This document shows positions 18,684-28,942 of a DNA stretch of 64,000 nucleotides, in pieces. How positions within the stretch are numbered: position 1 is the first letter of the stretch; each line of letters begins with the position of its first letter. The notes beneath the pieces were generated by a model. That model was given only the letters and a program-made list of their open reading frames with translations. It did not search any database and was not told the origin of the DNA. This DNA comes from Thermomicrobiales bacterium (GTDB lineage: Bacteria; Chloroflexota; Chloroflexia; Thermomicrobiales; UBA6265), in NCBI GenBank assembly GCA_041390825.1, contig JAWKPF010000024.1:6719-70718 (forward strand), read 5' to 3'. The translations under genes were made by a program, and so were the position numbers.

Positions 18684-19657
18684 GTGGAACCCGACGCCTT
18701 GCTGCTCGCTATCGATGGTGGTCAAACCGCCACCAAGTCGTTGCTCGCGCGCGATGGGACCGTGCTGGCCAGGCGGCATCGGTGGTCCGTCCGACCATTT
18801 TCATCGAGGGCGGTGGAAAGAACTGGCGCGCAACTTGGGGCCGCGAACGATGTGCTGGAGAAGACCGGTATCGATCCGGCGCGTATCGTCGCGGGTCGGC
18901 GTCGGTCATGCACGGATTGCTCCACTGCAGCCGCGCGCCAGGAGGTGGCGGTGCGTATCGTGCGCGAACGGCTGTCTCAGAGGTTTCGGTCTTTCCCGAC
19001 TACGTCACCAATCTGTATATTGGCGGGCAACCTGGGTGGTGTTCTATCGCGAGTGGGGCGGCGCCATCGGCTACGGGGTGACGGTCGATGGAAAGGAGGC
19101 CATCTCGGGTGGGTTCGGGTATCTCCTGGGCGATGAAGGCAGCGCGTTCGATATCGGCTTGCGCGCCATCGCCGCTGCCTGCCGTGGAGCTGATCAGTGA
19201 CCAGCCGATGGTGCTGACCGAGATCGTTCTCCGGTATTTCGACGAGCGCAACGACTTGCCGCCGATTGTGTATGCGGCCGGGTTCTCACGCGAGCGAATC
19301 TCGTTGTCACCAGGAAGGTCGGACACACGGCGAACGCCGAAGATGCCGCCGTCGAAATCATTCGATCCTCCGGGCAGCAGGGAACTGCAGGTATGGCGCT
19401 GGGGGTGATGCGGCAGCTCTATGCGCCAGGACGCCTGCGCCGGTCTATCTGGACCGGGGCGTTCTCTCGGCGGGCCCGATCTTGATGGATCCGTTTGCAT
19501 TTTCTCGTGGCTGGCCCACTGCCGAGCCGCGCGAGCTACTTGTTCCCACCAGCGGCCGGAGCTTTGTTCCTGGCTGCGCAATCGGTGGGATCGAGGCCGA
19601 TGCGACGCCTGGTTGGCCAATGTGGCCGCCAGCCTTGCCGCGATCCGATCGGCATGA
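18684..19657 (+). CDS. N-acetylglucosamine kinase-like BadF/BadG ATPase (frameshifted)
   Basis: Begins PDALLLAIDGGQTATKSLLA, the phosphate-1 motif of the ASKHA fold, with VLEKTGIDPARIV next. In another frame comes GVTVDGKEAISGGFGYLLGD, then EGSAFDIGLRAIAAA (phosphate-2 region) and VYAAGFSRERI. The end reads NVAASLAAIRSA. The family includes N-acetylglucosamine kinases, which fits the nanE and SIS neighbours: phosphorylated amino sugars would flow to glucosamine-6-P. GTG 18684 is the start. The next gene overlaps by ATGA. Several indels; sugar specificity is inferred from context. Confidence 0.75.
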
Positions 19658-20908
19658 GCCGCGGGTGGGTGTGCGGGGCGGCCCAGGTTCCGCTTCCAGC
19701 GCCAGCCGGCACGCCAATGGAGGTATGGTGATGGTTCGGTCTCGCTGGCATGATCGATGAGCGGACCATCGGCGCATTGTCGTTGGAAGCAGGTGGATGG
19801 CCGGTTGGTGTTGGTCGCGGTCGATTGGTCATGGTCGACAGCGGCCTTGGTCGATGCAGTTGCCGGCGGCCGCCGGTGCATCGGTCCGAACTGGCAGCAG
19901 GCGGACTGCACACACACGAAGCGGACTGCTGGGGTCATTTCGGTTGCACCCGAGCGAACCTGATAGCTCTGAACCTTGGCGTTGCGGGGCGCATTCGGCC
20001 CGCGCGGTTGTCAAGGGCGCATGCTTGCTGCGCGATCGCGTGCCGAGCCGGCCGAGTCGCCGTTCGGAGCGGAGACGAGCGGGCTTGCGGCCAATCGAAA
20101 CCGCGCCGACGGCCCGTGCGACCCACATGTTTCGATCCTCGCGATCGCACCGCGCGCGGGTGTTCACCCTCGCTGGTGGCCCATTTCGCTTGCCATCCCA
20201 CGATCCTCAAGGCGGAAATCCGGCTCATCTCCGCGGACTTTCCGGGGCGTTCCGCCGTGCGCTGGAGCCGATGCCGTCCCAGGATGCCTTGGCTCCGGTC
20301 GTTCTCGAACGGCGCGGCAGGAGCACGCGGGCACCACGCGGCTATCCCAGGATAAAGGATGAGGTGGAGCGCGTTGGCGCCGGATTGGCCAACGCCGCCA
20401 GGTCGGCGCTCGAAATCGCCTGTCCGCTCGATCCCGTTCGCGTTCGCCCAGAAGGCGAGAAAGTGTTGCGACCTCGCGCGGACTGGAGCATCTACCCGCG
20501 GCGCCTTCGGGCGTCGTTGCCCACAGTCAGGACTCCGCGGCAACGGCGGCGCATCGTGGAGACCAGGGCGCAAGGCGCGATACTGCTCGAACGGCTCGCG
20601 CAGGCGGGGCGGACGCCATTCAGCGCACGACCGCCATTCCGGCGTGGCGGTTGGGCGATCTGCGGATCGTGGCCATTCCCGGCGAATGTTTGCATCTTGG
20701 GGAGCGGATCGTTCGATCCTCGCCCGATCCCGTGCTCGTGTTTGGCTATGCCAACGGATATGTCGGCTATCTGGTGGACGAAGCCGCCGACGCTGCCAGT
20801 ACCTGCAAGAAGCGCTCGCCAGCCCTTCGCTCCTGGCGCCGGCGACGAACTGGCGAGTGGCGCTGGCGTGGCCACCCTGAACGCGCTCGCTTCGAAGCAG
20901 AGTTGTGA
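19654..20908 (+). CDS. Neutral/alkaline ceramidase-like N-terminal domain protein (frameshifted)
   Basis: CGAAQVPLPAPAGTPMEG is the opening of the ceramidase N-terminal family. Later pieces: RLVMVDSGL, HTHSG-like loop, FACHPTILKAE, ISADFPG, the FSNGAAGD zinc-site neighbourhood, EVERVGAGLANAARSALEIA, LGDLRIVAIPGECLHLGERI and GYANGYVGYLVDEA. Eukaryotic and bacterial members hydrolyse ceramide; the shorter bacterial forms of about 430 residues are uncharacterised and often lie in sugar loci. Only the N-terminal domain is present, ending near 20908. It is the fourth gene of the amino-sugar set. No signal peptide is seen, so a cytoplasmic amide or ester hydrolase is possible. Confidence 0.6.
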
Positions 20909-20933
20909 CGCTGCCTACGCGCCCGAACTGCCG

Positions 20934-22256
20934 TTACTCGGCGACGAGCGTGCCCGATTCGACGACCTCGAGGGAAGTCGAGACACCGCGCCAACCAGTG
21001 ACACCGGACGTTGATCTTGTCGTTTCAGGATGCCGGTATCTTCTGTGAACGTGGCGGTGCCCGAGACGCCCGAATCGCCGACCGGTTCCAGACCGATGAT
21101 CAACCGGTCGTGTTGCCAGAAGTGGTCGGCCTTTTCCACCACGCCGCCAACAGCGCCACAAGCCACCACCACCGGTGGCGGCATCGTGCACCACCACCGA
21201 AACGGTGCGGCCGCCCAGGAGACCGCGGAGTTCATGTCGTCCAGCACGCCTTCGCCATACAACGCCGGTGTGACGCCGAGCGCGCCAGCAGCTCTTCGCC
21301 GCCACCCCGGGAGCCAGCGTGCCTGGACCCGTTCCCGCATAGCCGGAACCGCTCCGCTCGAACGCCTGTTGGCCGCTGAGCTGCGCGCAATCACCCTGAT
21401 AGATGGAAGGATTGCTGACTTCGCTGATCTCGGACACGAGCGCCGGCGGCTGGAACGTCTTGTCGAGTTGCCGTCGTGCAGGTCGACCGCCACCGGCAAC
21501 AGGCGCAGCTCGCCATTGGCCGCGCTGCCGATCAGATAGAGACTGTAGACCGTGTCGCCGACAAACGTGATTTCTTCCAGGTGCAATGTGGTGAAATCGC
21601 CCTCGCTGGTGGAGAGTTGCACGCGATAGGTTCCGGCGACCTTTTGCAGATAGTCGGAGACATCCTGGAAGGCCAGACGCGCCCACCCGTTCGGCAATAT
21701 CGCCGCCGATGAGGACGGCATCGATCGAGGGCGCATCCGCCGCCCCATTGACGGCGCGGATGCGCGTGTTGCCGACAGGCACGTCCGTATTGGGAGCGAG
21801 CGGCGCGAGATCGACAGGGGAGACGAGGAGTTGGGGATCGGCGGCGGTTCCGACTGCGGCGAACTCATAGGCGATGCCCGCCTCGATCTGTTCGTCGGTG
21901 AGCGTGAACAGACTGGATGCGAACGCTTGCTCAGCCGGAACGAGATCGAAGGTGTAGTCGCCGGCTGGCAACGAGAAATAGCCGCTGACATCCCCGAAGG
22001 TCAGATCGTCGACCGCTTTGAGCCCATCGATATAGAGATCGAGCGCGATGTCGCCGTCGAGCGCGTTGATGAAGATCACGCAACCATCGTCTGGCGAACC
22101 GACGCCGAGCAACGTGCGCAATCGCTGAACCGCCGGCGACGCCTCGGGCGATCCGCTCGCGATCGGTGTGGCGTTCTGCGCCAGCGTTCCGGTGATCGTG
22201 ACAAGCGCGAGCGCCAGCGCCGCTACAACTCCAGGGAAACGCGCGCGAATCGTCAT
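20934..22256 (-). CDS. Secreted DUF4397 protein (frameshifted)
   Basis: A signal peptide (VVAALALALVTITGTLAQ) is followed by a Pro/Ser linker and a DUF4397-like beta domain: NALDGDIALDLYIDGLKAV, FGDVSGYFSLPAGDYTFDL and VRAVNGAADAPSIDAVL-type strands; a second repeat begins DVSDYLQKVAGTYRVQL. A C-terminal part in another frame has VSGTATFTEDTGIL and ends ESGTLVAE. DUF4397 modules occur in surface proteins of unknown function. ATG 22256 overlaps the stop of the LapA-like gene (ATGA), so it is the last gene of the Mrp-LapA transcript. It converges with the ceramidase-like gene 25 bases away. Confidence 0.65.
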   Translation of the reverse strand: MTIRARFPGVVAALALALVTITGTLAQNATPIASGSPEASPAVQRLRTLLGVGSPDDGCVIFINALDGDIALDLYIDGLKAVDDLTFGDVSGYFSLPAGDYTFDLVPAEQAFASSLFTLTDEQIEAGIAYEFAAVGTAADPQLLVSPVDLAPLAPNTDVPVGNTRIRAVNGAADAPSIDAVLIGGDIAERVGASGLPGCLRLSAKGRRNLSRATLHQRGRFHHIAPGRNHVCRRHGLQSLSDRQRGQWRAAPVAGGGRPARRQLDKTFQPPALVSEISEVSNPSIYQGDCAQLSGQQAFERSGSGYAGTGPGTLAPGVAAKSCWRARRHTGVVWRRRAGRHELRGLLGGRTVSVVVHDAATGGGGLWRCWRRGGKGRPLLATRPVDHRSGTGRRFGRLGHRHVHRRYRHPETTRSTSGVTGWRGVSTSLEVVESGTLVAE

Positions 22257-22513
22257 AGGGGTCCTTCCCGTCTTTCGTCGAGCGGAATACGAAACCGGTC
22301 GAGTGCTGGTGATCGCCGGCGTTGCGCGCGGCTGGAAAGCGGTGGATCAGCCAGCCAATCGCCAACCCGATCAGCAGGAACGCGACCATGATGAGCGACA
22401 GCGGAACCGACGAGGTGCGGAAACACCCAGTCGATCTCGACCCGCTCGAAATTGCGGATGATGAAGACGGTGGCGGTCACCACCAGCACGATCAGCACGA
22501 TCCAGCGAACCAC
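22253..22513 (-). CDS. LapA-like small membrane protein (frameshifted)
   Basis: GTG start; the first helix RWIVLIVLVVTATVFIIRNF and the turn VEIDWVFPHLVGSA fit the LapA (DUF1049) domain; the second helix, LIMVAFLLIGLAIGWLIHRF, appears in another frame. The polar tail (DKDG/RSTKDGK-type) ends at TGA 22253, overlapping the DUF4397 start. LapA helps link envelope lipid homeostasis in Gram-negatives; its role here is unknown. Confidence 0.6.
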   Translation of the reverse strand: MVRWIVLIVLVVTATVFIIRNFERVEIDWVFPHLVGSAVAHHGRVPADRVGDWLADPPLSSRAQRRRSPALDRFRIPLDERREGPL

Positions 22514-22614
22514 CCGATCAGCCGGTGCCCACCGTCTGCTTGGCGCGTTGCGAGACAGGCGGTTTCAGGGCATTTGCCCACCGGGCACGGCCGGAGAGTT
22601 GTTCGATTGATCGC

Positions 22615-23115
22615 TCACTGGGAACCGTCCTGTTTCGTCGTTGGCGGATGCGGATGCACGTGCGGATGGCGCGCTTGCCAGCCGATCTCGTTCTTGTGCT
22701 TGCGGTCGCGAATCACCGCGCGGACGGATTCTCCCGTTCGATCAGGAGATATGCAAGCTCGTCCCGCAACACGAGATCGTAGATCGATTCGTCCACCGCG
22801 CCCGGCGAGCGCATCAATTCGTGCTCGATCGCGGCCGCCCGGGCGATCACCTGGGAAGCCACGGGAGTCGTGATCGCCGGAGCGCCTACCAGCGATCAGG
22901 ATCACCCGGGCGATGATCTCAGTCGTTGGTCACGATCGACGCCATCGTGAATCCGATGGTGCCGAGAAGAACTGCTTTGCTGGCGGCGTGCAGCTTGGTG
23001 TACACGTCCGGCATGGAATGATGCCGATAACCCCCAGCGTCATGATGACCACGCCCATGACCACGAGCGTGTCGGCCAGGTATGGACCCAGGTGCCCAAC
23101 CGGTCCAGAGAGCAT
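22615..23115 (-). CDS. mrpG: Na+/H+ antiporter subunit MrpG (frameshifted)
   Basis: The hydrophobic start VVMGVVIMTLGVIGIIP followed in another frame by MPDVYTKLHAASKAVLLGTI is the PDVYxRLHA signature of MrpG/PhaG. A third membrane segment and a long polar tail (DESIYDLVLRDELAYLLIER) end at 22615. MrpG is a small subunit of the Mrp complex in the cytoplasmic membrane. Its ATG at 23115 overlaps the mrpF stop (TGATG). The polar tail makes it longer than usual, about 165 residues. Confidence 0.75.
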
Positions 23116-23378
23116 CAGAAAATCTCCCCCTCACTGTGATAGCGGGCTGCGGCAATCGTCGCCAGGAAGAGAGGGCAGCACCAGCGCGGCATCGAGGGTA
23201 GTACCCCACCCGCTCCCGAATCAGGGTAGAGGATCAACGGGGCGATCAGCAACAACGTCACCATGTCCAGCGCCAGCACCCGCGTCGGTGACGAGCGGGC
23301 CCGCACCACGGTCAGCAGACAGACGCAGATCAGCACCGCCATCCACAGCGCCGCTCCGCGAAAAACGAGCTCATGCAT
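23115..23378 (-). CDS. mrpF: Na+/H+ antiporter subunit MrpF
   Basis: 87 residues, typical for MrpF: a first helix (ALWMAVLICVCLLTVVRA), the conserved SPTRVLALDMVTLLLIAPLI core and a last helix running into ATIAAARYHSEGEIF. The segment PSMPRWCCPLFL between them appears locally out of frame (the expected Leu-rich helix is distorted), so two compensating indels are likely. It sits between mrpG, which it overlaps, and an 80-base spacer holding repeats before mrpE. Confidence 0.75.
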   Translation of the reverse strand: MHELVFRGAALWMAVLICVCLLTVVRARSSPTRVLALDMVTLLLIAPLILYPDSGAGGVLPSMPRWCCPLFLATIAAARYHSEGEIF

Positions 23379-23391
23379 ACGCGCCTCCAGG

Positions 23392-23460
23392 TTTGACAGT
23401 CGGCGGTTGCCAGTCGTCGGCTGCTGGCGACTGCCGACTGGCGCCCGATGACTGACTGCC
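23392..23460. repeat. CAGTCGGC-type repeat between mrpF and mrpE
   Basis: Units GACAGTCGGCGG, TTGCCAGTCGTCGG, GGCGACTGCCGACTGG and GATGACTGACTGCC follow each other; CAGTCGGC and GCCGACTG are complementary and could fold. The unit GTTGCCAGT plus GTCGG recurs at 28643-28708. Confidence 0.65.
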
Positions 23461-23471
23461 GATGCCTTGCA

Positions 23472-23964
23472 TCATGGGAAGACCTTTCGTTGATAGCGGT
23501 CATAGAGTTCCTGCATGTCGGCGCGGATCTGGTCAGGGTCGCTCGCGTCCATCACATGCACCAGCATCAAGTTCCGGCCCAGTCGATATCGAGCAAGATG
23601 GAGCCGGCGCCGGAAGGTGGTGATTCCGGTCACGATGACGCCGAGCTTGCTCCGTTCGCCGATCGGCACCGCCACGATGCCGGGATGCTCCAGTTTGCGG
23701 ATCGATCACGATGGCCGCCACACGCACCGATCCGATCAGGATCTCCCAGATGGTGATGCCGGCAAAGGGGAATGAAGTGGATCATCGGCTGGGAAGCGAG
23801 GAGCTCGCGGCCTGACTTGCCAGGTATGCAGGCACCGCATCGTAAGAGCGCCGGCACGATCGAACCGAGAATCGCGCCGATCAGCATGTCCCAGGGATCG
23901 TAGCTGGCGAGCGTCAGGCAAAAGCGGCCGTCAGCAGGATGACGATGAGCGCCGCGCGGATCAT
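23472..23964 (-). CDS. mrpE: Na+/H+ antiporter subunit MrpE (frameshifted)
   Basis: N-terminal part: RAALIVILLTAAFCLTLA then PWDMLIGAILGSIVPALL, the first helices of MrpE. The C-terminal part in another frame reads AVPIGERSKLGVIVTGITT, then GRNLMLVHVMDASDPDQIRA and ELYDRYQRKVFP, the conserved cytoplasmic domain of MrpE/PhaE/MnhE. ATG 23964 overlaps the mrpD stop. About 165 residues expected and found. Confidence 0.8.
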
Positions 23965-25338
23965 AGCGACGCCACCGCAAACTGGCCCGCCTGATCGCTC
24001 ACCCAGAGAACCGGCTCAGGCCAAATGCCGATCAGCAAAGGTAATCACCGCCAGCACCACCACCACCGCGCGCACCGGGTCGGACTCGCCACTGCGTGGG
24101 CCGGAGTCCCCGGCATCTGGCGTCCAGAAGCGGCGTTGGTAGATCTGGAACATGTAGACGAACGAGAGCGCGCTGCCAGCGACCACCAGCGCGATGACGA
24201 CCCGGTTGTCCTCCTCCGCTGCGACCCGGAAGAGCCCGGCCTTCCCCAGGAAACCACCGGCCGGGGGCACCCCGGCCACACTGAAACGCCCCCACCGCGA
24301 AGGCAAACCCGGTCAACCAGCCGCGCAGATTCTCGGTCAGGAAGAGCAATGTCTTGTTGACCGCGTTGACGATAGCGAAGAGGACCGCCGCGCTGAAACC
24401 GAGCGGCCCGCCGATGGCAAGCGCGACCAGGATGAAGCCAACCTGGCCGATCGACGAATAGGCCACCACTTCCGCCACCGACCGGCGCGAGAGCGCCTAC
24501 GGCGATCCGTAGAGAATCGAGATGACCCCCAGCGCGAAGAACATCGGGGCGGCCGTCTCAATTCGTCTGGCAACATGCCGCCGCCCCAGCGCAACAGGCC
24601 GTACGTGCCGATGTTTGCCACGGCCCCTCCAGGATGGCAGCCACCGCCGGTCGGAGCGCGGTATAGACCATGGCAGCCAGAAGTGGAAGGGGAAGATGCC
24701 AGAAGCTTGATGCCGAAGGCCGTGAAGATGAGCACCGCGCTGAGAATGACCGACTCAGGAGCGAGCACCGCAACCCGCTGGGCGGCCGCATGTCAGGCCG
24801 GCCCGTTTGGTGATAGAGCGCGGCAATGCCCATCAGGAAAAAGGCCGAGCCGAGCAGATTCACAATTGCGAAGATCGTGGCCGGAAGGAGCTGGCGTCCC
24901 TCGTCGCCGTAGCCGGTAAGGACATGGGGACGAGATCATGGCGATCTCGAAAAAGACATAGAAGTTGAATGCGTCCGCGGTCAGGAACACCCCGGTGAGC
25001 CCGGCGCCCAGCAGCAAGACCAGGGCCGGGAACGACTGCGAGCGCACCCCATTGCAGACTTCGAAGATCAGGGCGGCCAGCAGCACGCCCGAAGTGAGAG
25101 CCAACGCGAAGGTGACGCCGCAGCATATCGGCCCGCAGACCGATGCCGACACCGGCAATTCCAATCGCCCGCAATCATCTGTTGCGGCCCCTCGTCGCGC
25201 ACCTGATCGGCGAGCGCCACCAGCGCCGCGATGGCCGCGATCAGCGCCGCTACGGCCAGCCAGCCGACCGCTTGCGCCGCCCGTCAGAATCGCGACGCAG
25301 ACCCCGCGATCCAGAGTATCCCCAGCCCCGATCAACAT
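23961..25338 (-). CDS. mrpD: Na+/H+ antiporter subunit MrpD (frameshifted)
   Basis: A proton-translocating subunit related to NuoM/NuoN. Recognisable pieces are LLLGAGLTGVFLTADAFNFY and VFFEIAMISS (helices 3-4), FAIVNLLGSAFFLMGIAALY, VAYSSIGQVGFILVALAIGG, LFAIVNAVNKTLLFLTENLR, a PAGGFLGKAGLFR stretch and a C-terminal WPEPVLWVSDQAGQF in three frames. MrpD works with MrpA to move protons across the membrane. Length is right for about 460 residues. The start ATG 25338 and end TGA 23961 overlap or abut neighbouring genes. Many indels. Confidence 0.8.
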
Positions 25339-25416
25339 GGAACGGCTCCGGTGTTGTCAGCAGGCAGCAGGCGGCACGCGGCGTGCAGCATGACGGCGCC
25401 GCGGATCGGCACGCGT

Positions 25417-25866
25417 TCACTCGCCACCTCTGTACTGCGTGCTGCCTGCGCCTGCCGCGTGCTTTCGTCGTCCACCTCTCGGTCCTGGAGGACACTCGAT
25501 GCCGGGTTCGGGCGGGACTTGTTCTTCTTCGAGCTGGACCAGGCGTTCCTCGAAGTCGAGTGTGCTCGATGTCGACCGAGCGATGCGCCACATACACGCG
25601 GTAGATGAGGCTGATGAGGAGCGCCGAAACCCCAAAGCTGATGACGATGGCGGTGAGCACCATAGCGCACCACCGGATCGCTGATCGCTTCCCAGGAATC
25701 GGGGATAGTCGGCTCGGTGCCTCGGCTGAAGCGGAGGACATGATGAAGAGGTTCACCGAGGTGGGAGATCAGGATCGTGCCGCCCACGACCTTGATGAAG
25801 TCATGCAGCAGCAGATAGCTGCCAGCCGCGAAGAGCAACCCGATGTGACGAGACGATCAGCGTCAT
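25417..25866 (-). CDS. mrpC: Na+/H+ antiporter subunit MrpC (frameshifted)
   Basis: NuoK-like subunit. Pieces: MTLIVSS at ATG 25866 (overlapping the mrpB stop), then LFAAGSYLLLHDFIKVVGGT, VNLFIMSSAS and VLTAIVISFGVSALLISLIY. The C-terminal tail is unusually long and polar (EERLVQLEEEQVPPEPG), ending at 25417. MrpC is usually about 115 residues; this one would be near 150. The spacer to mrpD (25339-25416) holds GC-rich CAGCAGGCGGCAC-type repeats. Confidence 0.75.
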
Positions 25867-26300
25867 GAGCGCCGCTCCGGCGGTGGCATGCGCCAGCAGA
25901 TCGAAGATGCCGACGCACACGCCCATCACCAGCAGGAACACGCCGATATCGAAGAGGAACGGTGTGGTCAGCTCCAACGCGCCGATGTGCATCGCATCCC
26001 TGTCGGGGCCAGGGTAGTGGGTCATAATCGGCTCCCCGCGCAGGACGGGAAAGAACGCCGTGGCGAGCGCCAGCAACAACCCGATCATGGCAGTTTGGCG
26101 CGCACTGGCGCACCAGGCGCATCGTTTCCGCGGTTTCGGTGCCGTAGGTGACATACACCATGATCACGCCCAGCGCGGCAATCACCCTGCGCTGAAACCA
26201 TCGCCGAATCGGGTAGCCCTTGATCAGGATAGCAGAGAGCAGCCATCCAGGTCGGTAGGAGCAACGAGCGAGCGGCCTGCCTGGCCATGCCGTTGTTCAT
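25863..26300 (-). CDS. mrpB: Na+/H+ antiporter subunit MrpB (frameshifted)
   Basis: ATG 26300 overlaps the mrpA stop. Helix 1 is garbled (SLLLPT in one frame), followed by IAALGVIMVYVTYGTETAET, MIGLLLALATAFFPVLRGEP and LTTPFLFDIGVFLLVMGVCV, all typical for the MnhB domain. The stop overlaps the mrpC start. About 145 residues, as in other MrpB proteins. Confidence 0.75.
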
Positions 26301-28596
26301 CGCAACCGCCTCCGCCGAATGAGGTGGCGATGCCGGGGAAGGCAATGCCAGTCACGGTGATCTCTCCCATGGTGTCGAGGTCCGCGGAAGTCGGCCGGGA
26401 TGACCGTCACGATGGCGTCGCCATGAGCTTCCAGGTGAGATCGACGTATTCCTCAGGATGCTGTCGACCGGGCCAGACGGGAGAGCACGCCCCACGCCGC
26501 CAGGAATGCCAACAACCGCCGAAGGCCGCCAACGCAATCGCGCGCACCCGAGTGAGTATGCGCCGCTTCCTGTGGCTCATCCGAGGGGACGACATCGGCA
26601 TGCTCCACGTTGCGCGGGAGCAGAGCCAGAAGGCGAAGAGGCCGAAGAGGGTCTCCACCAGCACCGCCACCAATGCCACATCAGGCGCCCGCAACAGGGC
26701 AAACACCACCGAGATCGCGAACCCAACCCCGGAAAGCGCGAGCGCCATGGAGAAGTGATCACGCGGGAATGCCGCCGCCACGCCGGCAATGCTCGCTACC
26801 GCCACCATCATGATCAGGGGCCAATCGTCCCGATGCACATTGCCCATGCGAAACGAGTTGTCGGCATTGGTGAAGATGGGCGTAGTCCTACCATCAGCGC
26901 CGCCGGGAACCAGCACCGTGGCCACGCGGCTGCGCAGGTCGCGCACTTCGATCCAGTGAATCGGTCGGACAGATTGTTGAATTCAGCACACCGGCGGTAG
27001 ACCCGTTCCGGACCAAAGCGCGCGCCAAAAGAGCTCCGGCCACCTCGACTGTGTCGAACCAGATGCGGCGTGTCAGGCACCAACCCGATGCCAATGGCGC
27101 GGCAATCGCCATACCGTTCTCGATGGTCCACTGCAGGTGATAGGCAGGATGGAGCGCATCGTCGCGTTGCAGGGCGACTTGTCCGGCTGGATGCAACCCT
27201 GGCGAACGGTTCGGGCCAGATGCCGCCGATGGTGAGAGCGCGCCGAGCGCGGCAATGGGCGCCACCAGTGTGAAGGAGACCGGCCGCGGCGCTCCGATCT
27301 CCGGTCCGCCGAAGATCCCCACCAGAACCGCGCCAGATGGCAGAAGGTCATCGACGCGGCCACGGCCGATGGCGCGCCGGCGCGGCCATGGTGCGCGGCG
27401 GCTTCGAAAATATTCGTCCTTGAAGAACCCCATGGTCAGCGGGATCGCCGCCAGCGACGCGGCGAGTGCCGCTGGCAGCCGCCAGGAGCGGCATGGTGCG
27501 GCGCAGGCCGCCTGTTTGGCCAGGCTCGCGCCATCGGTCGCTTCGGTGACTGTTCCGGCAGTCAGGAAGAGGCGCGCTCTTGCCCAACCCGTGCGCAATG
27601 ATGGCGAACATCGCCCCAAGACACCGGCTTTCCCCCCAAGCCCGAACATGGTTACGATATAACCGTATTGCGCGATCGTGGAATAGGCGAGCAGTCCGCT
27701 TCATGTTGTCACGTGTGACGGATACCCCGGTCAACATCGAGGCCACGCCGACCACGATCGACGGGGTCGAGCATCCACTCCGCAGCGCGATGAGCAGGTC
27801 AGGCTCTCGATCAGGAAGACGCCGGCCGCCACCGCCCCTGGCCGCCGAATGGAGATATATTAGGCCGGAAACGGGCGTGGGCGCGGCCATGTACGCGGCA
27901 ACCAGAGAGACAGAGAACCTGGGCGCTTTTTGCCAGCGCGGCAATGAGGATCAACACCAGGGCAATGTCAGATTCATCGTTAGGCACGATGTCTCGGGAT
28001 CGGAAGCTGAAACGAGCCAATTCGGCATCGAGCATCAACGCGCCGATCAGGAAACCGACGACCGCGCTGATGCCGGTCACGATGAGCGCTGTGAAGGCCG
28101 AGATGCGCTTCGCTGCGTATCGAAGCGATCGAGTAGTACGAAGCGATGTGCGTCAAATCCCAGAAGAGGAAGATCAGCATCACTGCGCCATGACCAGGCC
28201 AGTCATGGCGCCCTTGAAGGAGGATGAACGCGAAGAAGCGCGTTTGGTCGGCGTCTGGCCAGTGCTCAGCGCGATGGAGATGGAGCAGGGTCCTGTCCGC
28301 TGGCGTAGACGGCGACCAGCCGTCCCGGTAGCCGGCAGGGCGAACAACTGCGCAGGCCATCGGCTGAGGTGGAGCCGCATCCCACAGGCGGGGGCCCACT
28401 CCTTGTCGATAGTCGAACCAGACGAGCAGCATTTGGCGAGCGCGGCCAGGAACGCGATAGCGCCGTAGTGACGATGGCGACCGGTCTGGTGAGTGACGGG
28501 CGCGCAGTCAGGCTCCGCCTGGTCAACAGGGCGGCAATGAGAGCGGCCGCAGAAGCAACGTCGCGTTCAACTGGTACGCAAGAAACGCCGGTTCAC
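26297..28596 (-). CDS. mrpA: Na+/H+ antiporter subunit MrpA (frameshifted)
   Basis: The large NuoL-like subunit. From the N-terminus: a Leu-rich helix, PVAIVTTALS, LFALPATGIGT-like, FLFWDLTHIASY, IVTGISAVVGFLIGALMLDA, APTPVSGLIYLHSA, AIIAHGLGKSA, AALAASLAAIPLTMGFFKDE and the C-terminal DUF4040 region GFAISVVFALLRAPDVALVA, VLVETLFGLFAFWL. The final helix ends LIRRRRLR before TGA. MrpA contributes the second proton path and the Na+ site. GTG 28596 has AGAGGAG upstream. About 765 residues fit between start and stop. It is the first gene of the operon; the repeats at 28643-28942 lie upstream. Confidence 0.85.
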
Positions 28597-28642
28597 CGGG
28601 ACTCCTCTGCCGGTGGACCTTCCTGACGGTTTGACCAGTCTA

Positions 28643-28708
28643 TCAGTTGCCAGTAGGCAGTCGTCGGTTGTCAGTAGGCAGTTGTCAGTCGCCAGTGGTC
28701 GGTTGCAC
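28643..28708. repeat. CAGT(A/C)GGCAGTTG-type repeat upstream of mrpA
   Basis: Four to five near-copies of GTTGCCAGTAGGCAGTCGTC- and GTTGTCAGTAGGCA-like units run head to tail. They share the GTTGCCAGT/GTCGG core with the spacer between mrpF and mrpE. Confidence 0.7.
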
Positions 28709-28858
28709 GAAGGCGGTCGACTGGAGGCCTTGTTGCTGTCAGCACGCTCCTCAAAGCCTCCCCGGCCTCCGGACCCAGGGCCCCGGACGCGAGGAGGGCG
28801 GAGACGCCCTTCACTACGACCGGTGCAGTTGTCGCGGGGCTCCGGCCTCGGACCCTCG

Positions 28859-28942
28859 TCTCTGGACTCTGGACTCTGGACTCTGGACTCTGGACTCTGG
28901 ACTCTGGACCCTGGATCCTGGACCCTGGACTCAGGACCTGAA
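28859..28942. repeat. Heptad tandem repeat TGGACTC
   Basis: CTCTGGACTCTGGACTC continues for at least six exact TGGACTC heptads, then decays into TGGACCC, TGGATCC and TGGACTCAGG variants. It lies between mrpA and the sugar dehydrogenase gene. Confidence 0.85.

Noticed and set aside
28859..28942. Coding low-complexity repeat (LDSGLWT in one frame)
   Set aside because: The frame has no start or domain and the DNA is an intergenic heptad array similar to those at 56176 and 61816.
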